From a methanogenic archaeon ISO4-H5 (lineage in GTDB: Archaea > Thermoplasmatota > Thermoplasmata > Methanomassiliicoccales > Methanomethylophilaceae): 64,000 bases of DNA. The translations under genes were made by a program, and so were the position numbers. The DNA is taken from NCBI GenBank assembly GCA_001560915.1, contig CP014214.1, forward strand, positions 806,001 through 870,000, in the 5' to 3' direction. Below the pieces are notes generated by a model that saw only the letters and a list, made by a program, of their open reading frames with translations, was not told the DNA's origin and did no database searches. Shown here one piece after another: positions 61,420 through 64,000 of the stretch. How positions within the stretch are numbered: the first letter of the stretch is position 1; each line of letters starts with the position of its first letter.

Positions 61420-62370
61420 ATGGATTTCTGGAACTATGCCACCGATGTGAGGTTATTCGTCGCATTGGGCATAGTGCTGGCAATTTGCATCGGATCCATC
61501 GGAGACATCGCGGCTCCGCTTTCCATCGCCGTTCTGACGGTGCAGCTCACCGCATCGATCCACGGACTTCACATAAAGAAGGAGGAGTTCCGCAGCGATT
61601 TCAAACCTGCAGTTCTATCTCTGATCTACTGTTTCGGCATCTGCACCGGTTCCGCACTCCTGATGGGTTTATTCTTCATCGACAATACTGCTTTGTGGTA
61701 CGGCTGGGTCATGCTCGCTGCGGTCCCCGCGGGAGTGTCCGTGGTGACTCTGGCACTTATGATGAAAGGCAACATGGCGATGACCATGATCGCCATGGTC
61801 CTGATCTATGGAGTGGCGATGTTCATTACCCCTGCCATGACTTTCGTTTTCATCGGCGATGCAGTAAGTCCTCTCGAGATCCTGAAGTACATCATCCTGT
61901 TCATCGGCATCCCTGTGCTGCTGAACATCCCTCTGAGCAGGGTTTCCATCCAAAGGAAGTACAAGGTGTCCTTCATCAACGTGCTGATGATGGTGCTGCT
62001 GGTGCTTACCCTGGGACGCAACAGGGATTTCATCTTCGAGAACGTAGACCTTCTCAGTATGCTGGTTCTTGCCTGTATCTTCAGGACCTTCATCGTAGGT
62101 TCCCTGATGCTCTATATCCTGAAGAAGAAAGGGGTGGAGAGGCAGAATACCGTGGTTTATGTCGGATACGGGGTCTGGAAGAATTCCGGTTTGGGAGCGT
62201 CTCTGTGCATGCTGCTGCTGGTGAGCTATCCGGAGGCAGCCCTGCCGTGTGCCCTTTCCCTAGTGGTCGAATCAGTCTGGTTTGCGCTCACTAATAAGTC
62301 GGTGTCAACAAACTGGCCTGCCGAAATATATCCCGAAGAGACCAAATCCTACGGCAGAAAGGCACAGTAA
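61420..62370 (+). CDS. Membrane transporter, BASS (bile acid:sodium symporter)-like
   Basis: 316 residues with about nine or ten hydrophobic segments. The stretch AAVPAGVSVVTLALMMKGNMAMTMIAM resembles the core crossing helix of BASS-family symporters, and YVGYGVWKNSGLGASLCMLL the second repeat. The C-terminus ends in a short soluble tail. The substrate is unknown; small organic acids are typical for archaeal members. Starts 24 bp after the helicase gene. Confidence 0.7.
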   Translation: MDFWNYATDVRLFVALGIVLAICIGSIGDIAAPLSIAVLTVQLTASIHGLHIKKEEFRSDFKPAVLSLIYCFGICTGSALLMGLFFIDNTALWYGWVMLAAVPAGVSVVTLALMMKGNMAMTMIAMVLIYGVAMFITPAMTFVFIGDAVSPLEILKYIILFIGIPVLLNIPLSRVSIQRKYKVSFINVLMMVLLVLTLGRNRDFIFENVDLLSMLVLACIFRTFIVGSLMLYILKKKGVERQNTVVYVGYGVWKNSGLGASLCMLLLVSYPEAALPCALSLVVESVWFALTNKSVSTNWPAEIYPEETKSYGRKAQ

Positions 62371-62404
62371 CGTTAATTATGTCCTTCACGATAGGGGGTT
62401 TCAA

Positions 62405-62492
62405 GCGGAAGTGGCACAGCCTGGACCAATGCGCCGGACTTGAAATCCGGTGGTGATTCACCTCGGGAGTTCGAATCTCTCCTTCCGCGCCA
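62405..62492 (+). tRNA. tRNA-Ser (anticodon UGA)
   Basis: The acceptor arms GCGGAAG (62405-62411) and CTTCCGC (62482-62488) pair fully, followed by G and an encoded CCA. The anticodon stem CCGGA/TCCGG encloses TGA at 62441-62443, reading UCA. The long variable arm (GGTG-ATT-CACC) marks a class II tRNA for serine. The T arm GGGAG-TTCGAAT-CTCTC is regular. No intron. Confidence 0.96.
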
Positions 62493-62560
62493 TCTGCTAT
62501 TACATTATAATTGAGCGGTCTTTCATAATCATTAAAACCGCAGACTTTGTTCTCTGACAC

Positions 62561-63973
62561 ATGTCCTTCCGCTGGGCTCTTCCGATCGCAGCCGTCCTGA
62601 TGGCGACGGGATTCATCCTTTTCACGGAATGTGCGGATGAGTCGGAGGCTCTGAACGAGGGCTACAAATTGGATTGGGAAGGTAACGATCTCACCGCTAC
62701 GGGCAGCGGCGACTTCCAAAGTGATCCGGGCTGGACCGCCCTGGAGAATCTGACCATCGTTCCCGATGGCGGCGAGGTGAGTATACCCGATGAGGCGTTC
62801 CAGAATAATGCCACACTCAGAACCGTCACCATCCAGGGTTCAGTCGGTTCCCTCGGCGGAGAACATGCGTTCTATAACTGCGATGCGCTGGAAACCGTCA
62901 TCGTACATGGTTCGGTGGGTTCCATCGGTTTCAGTGCAATCTCTTACTGTGGTGCCCTCACCACAGTTACCATAGAGGGATCTGTGGGACATGTCGGAGA
63001 ATGTGCATTTTAGTCCTGCAGCATTCTTGGCACAGTAACCATAAAGGGTACTGTAGATTCCATAGGCAATACTGCGTTCATGGGCTGTCATGCCCTTACC
63101 ACAGTAACCATAAAGGGTTCCGTGGAGTCCATCGGCTCGAATGTATTCTCTTACTGCGATGCCCTCACCACAGTAACCATAAAGGGTTCCGTGGAGTCCA
63201 TCGGTGAGGCTGCGTTCGAAGCCTGTGCTCTGACCGCTGTTGCCCTTAAGGGCCCCCTGCAGTCTATCGGATCAGATGCGTTCCGTAATTGCAAAGCCCT
63301 AACCTCAGTAGACATCGAGGGTTCCGTGGGGGCCATAGGTTATGGAGCCTTCTGGAACTGCGATGCCCTTACCACAGTAACCATAAAGGGTTCCGTGGAG
63401 TCCATCGGGATCGAAGCGTTCTCATCCTGCGACCATCTAGGCACCGTTACCATCACCGGTCCGATTACCGCTATAGGCGGAAATGCATTCTTCGGAAGTG
63501 AGAATCTGGAGACCTTGAACATCGCCTGCAACGACCCGCTGAACATCACCGCGGGAAGTGCTGATAACGGTCGCATCGCACAACATGCCGTGACCGTGAA
63601 CCATGTCCATAGGTATTCCGCCACATACACGTGGGCCGACGACGGGAGTTCCTGCACGGTTCACATGGTATGCGCCAACTCCTCCGATCACAAACACGAT
63701 GAGATTCCTCCGGTTACCTCGGTCGTGAAGATTCCACCCACCGCGACAGAGATGGGAACCACCGAGTATTCCGTGTCGGGTACCTACGACGGCTTCGCCT
63801 ATTCCGACACCAAGGACGTGCAGGACATCCCTGCGACCGGTGGAGATCCCTATGACCCAGGCGATAAACCATCAAGCCATAACCGGTTCCTCGCACTCGC
63901 ACTTACCCTGTCTGTGCTGTCCCTTCTCGGAGTGGTCGGTGCAGTGGTCCTTCTACGCAGACGTACGGTCTGA
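62561..63973 (+). CDS. Surface LRR protein with an in-frame amber codon (Pyl candidate or nonsense mutation)
   Basis: One frame of 471 codons from 62561 to the TGA at 63973 is broken only by TAG at 63011-63013 (codon 151). Residues 1-30 form a signal peptide. LRR_5 repeats run from about 85 to 330 with the unit SIGxxAFxxCxxLTTVTIKGSV. A C-terminal membrane anchor follows (LALALTLSVLSLLGVVGAVVLL). The TAG falls at the variable position after AF, which elsewhere holds Y, S, M, E, R or W. Reading through restores signal, repeats and anchor. It may be pyrrolysine or a recent nonsense mutation. Confidence 0.7.
63092..63135 (+). repeat. 44-bp repeat copy 1 in the LRR gene
   Basis: Begins GCCCTTACCACAGTAACC and ends GAGTCCATCGG. 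It matches 63365-63408 exactly and 63161-63204 with one change. It encodes the same half of an LRR unit. Confidence 0.95.
63161..63204 (+). repeat. 44-bp repeat copy 2 in the LRR gene
   Basis: Same as copy 1 except one T to C change near the start. It lies 69 bp (one LRR unit of 23 codons) after copy 1. Confidence 0.95.
63365..63408 (+). repeat. 44-bp repeat copy 3 in the LRR gene
   Basis: Identical to copy 1 and 204 bp (68 codons) after copy 2. Identity at the DNA level, not just protein level, points to recent duplication or gene conversion. Confidence 0.95.
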
Positions 63974-64000
63974 TTGGGCGGTCTTTCAGCGGAAGAGGAT

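Noticed and set aside
1-64000. tRNA-Pyl and pyl genes
   Set aside because: No sequence with the compact tRNA-Pyl structure and no PylS, PylB, PylC or PylD protein was seen here.

Overview
The window comes from a methanogenic archaeon of the order Methanomassiliicoccales, most likely a host-associated Methanomethylophilaceae-type lineage. The evidence is a trimethylamine methyltransferase gene (mttB) with an in-frame amber codon next to its corrinoid protein, methanogenesis marker protein 2, a MptE-type pterin diphosphokinase, archaeal TFB, an archaeal ribosomal cluster (S19e, L39e, L31e, aIF6) and BspA-like leucine-rich and Sel1-repeat proteins. None of the 58 protein genes I call ends in TAG (48 TGA, 10 TAA), as expected where TAG encodes pyrrolysine. 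The assignment rests on gene content only.

Layout. 0.4-7.9 kb: SRP54, TrmY, a small zinc-ribbon membrane protein, a PPAT-YjjX fusion, a lactate-dehydrogenase-type flavoprotein with EtfB and EtfA, and a pyridoxal kinase. 7.9-16.4 kb (minus strand): chlI and two tandem chlD genes, then HMG-CoA reductase, PheRS beta and a peroxiredoxin. 16.4-20.3 kb: mttB (Pyl codon 17750-17752), mttC, a structured RNA region, a MarR regulator and a flavodoxin-like protein. 20.3-25 kb: a possible small RNA, the ribosomal cluster, a degenerate metallo-beta-lactamase-fold protein, a DUF373 protein and MptE. 25.0-26.4 kb: a complete insertion sequence with terminal inverted repeats and a 9-bp target duplication that contains the mptE stop codon.

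26.4-34.3 kb: a site-2 protease, Mmp2, a protein of unknown function and a signalling locus with two paralogous membrane histidine kinases, a REC-SARP-like response regulator and an unknown protein. One kinase keeps the phosphoacceptor histidine but has lost its ATP-binding motifs. The other keeps the ATP site but has lost the histidine. 34.3-42.9 kb: Sel1 proteins, an isochorismatase-fold hydrolase, a winged-helix regulator, a DHH phosphoesterase, the metY-cysK-rrf2 sulfur operon behind a strong palindrome, and an intracellular LRR protein.

43.1-49.9 kb: a two-gene cassette encoding a 1445-residue SF1 helicase and a 703-residue partner, followed by a small gene; it has the look of an undescribed defence or nucleic-acid-processing system. 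50-64 kb: a transposase remnant, an MFS transporter, a secreted LRR/InlB-repeat protein, a Sel1-like protein, tRNA-dihydrouridine synthase, TFB, a Na/Pi cotransporter, an XPD/DinG-type helicase, a BASS-like transporter, tRNA-Ser(UGA) and a final LRR surface protein interrupted by a single in-frame TAG.

The most interesting leads are the complementary half-kinases, the amber codon in a surface LRR gene, the helicase cassette, the two structured RNA regions, and a solitary 36-nt CRISPR-repeat-like sequence inside the insertion sequence.
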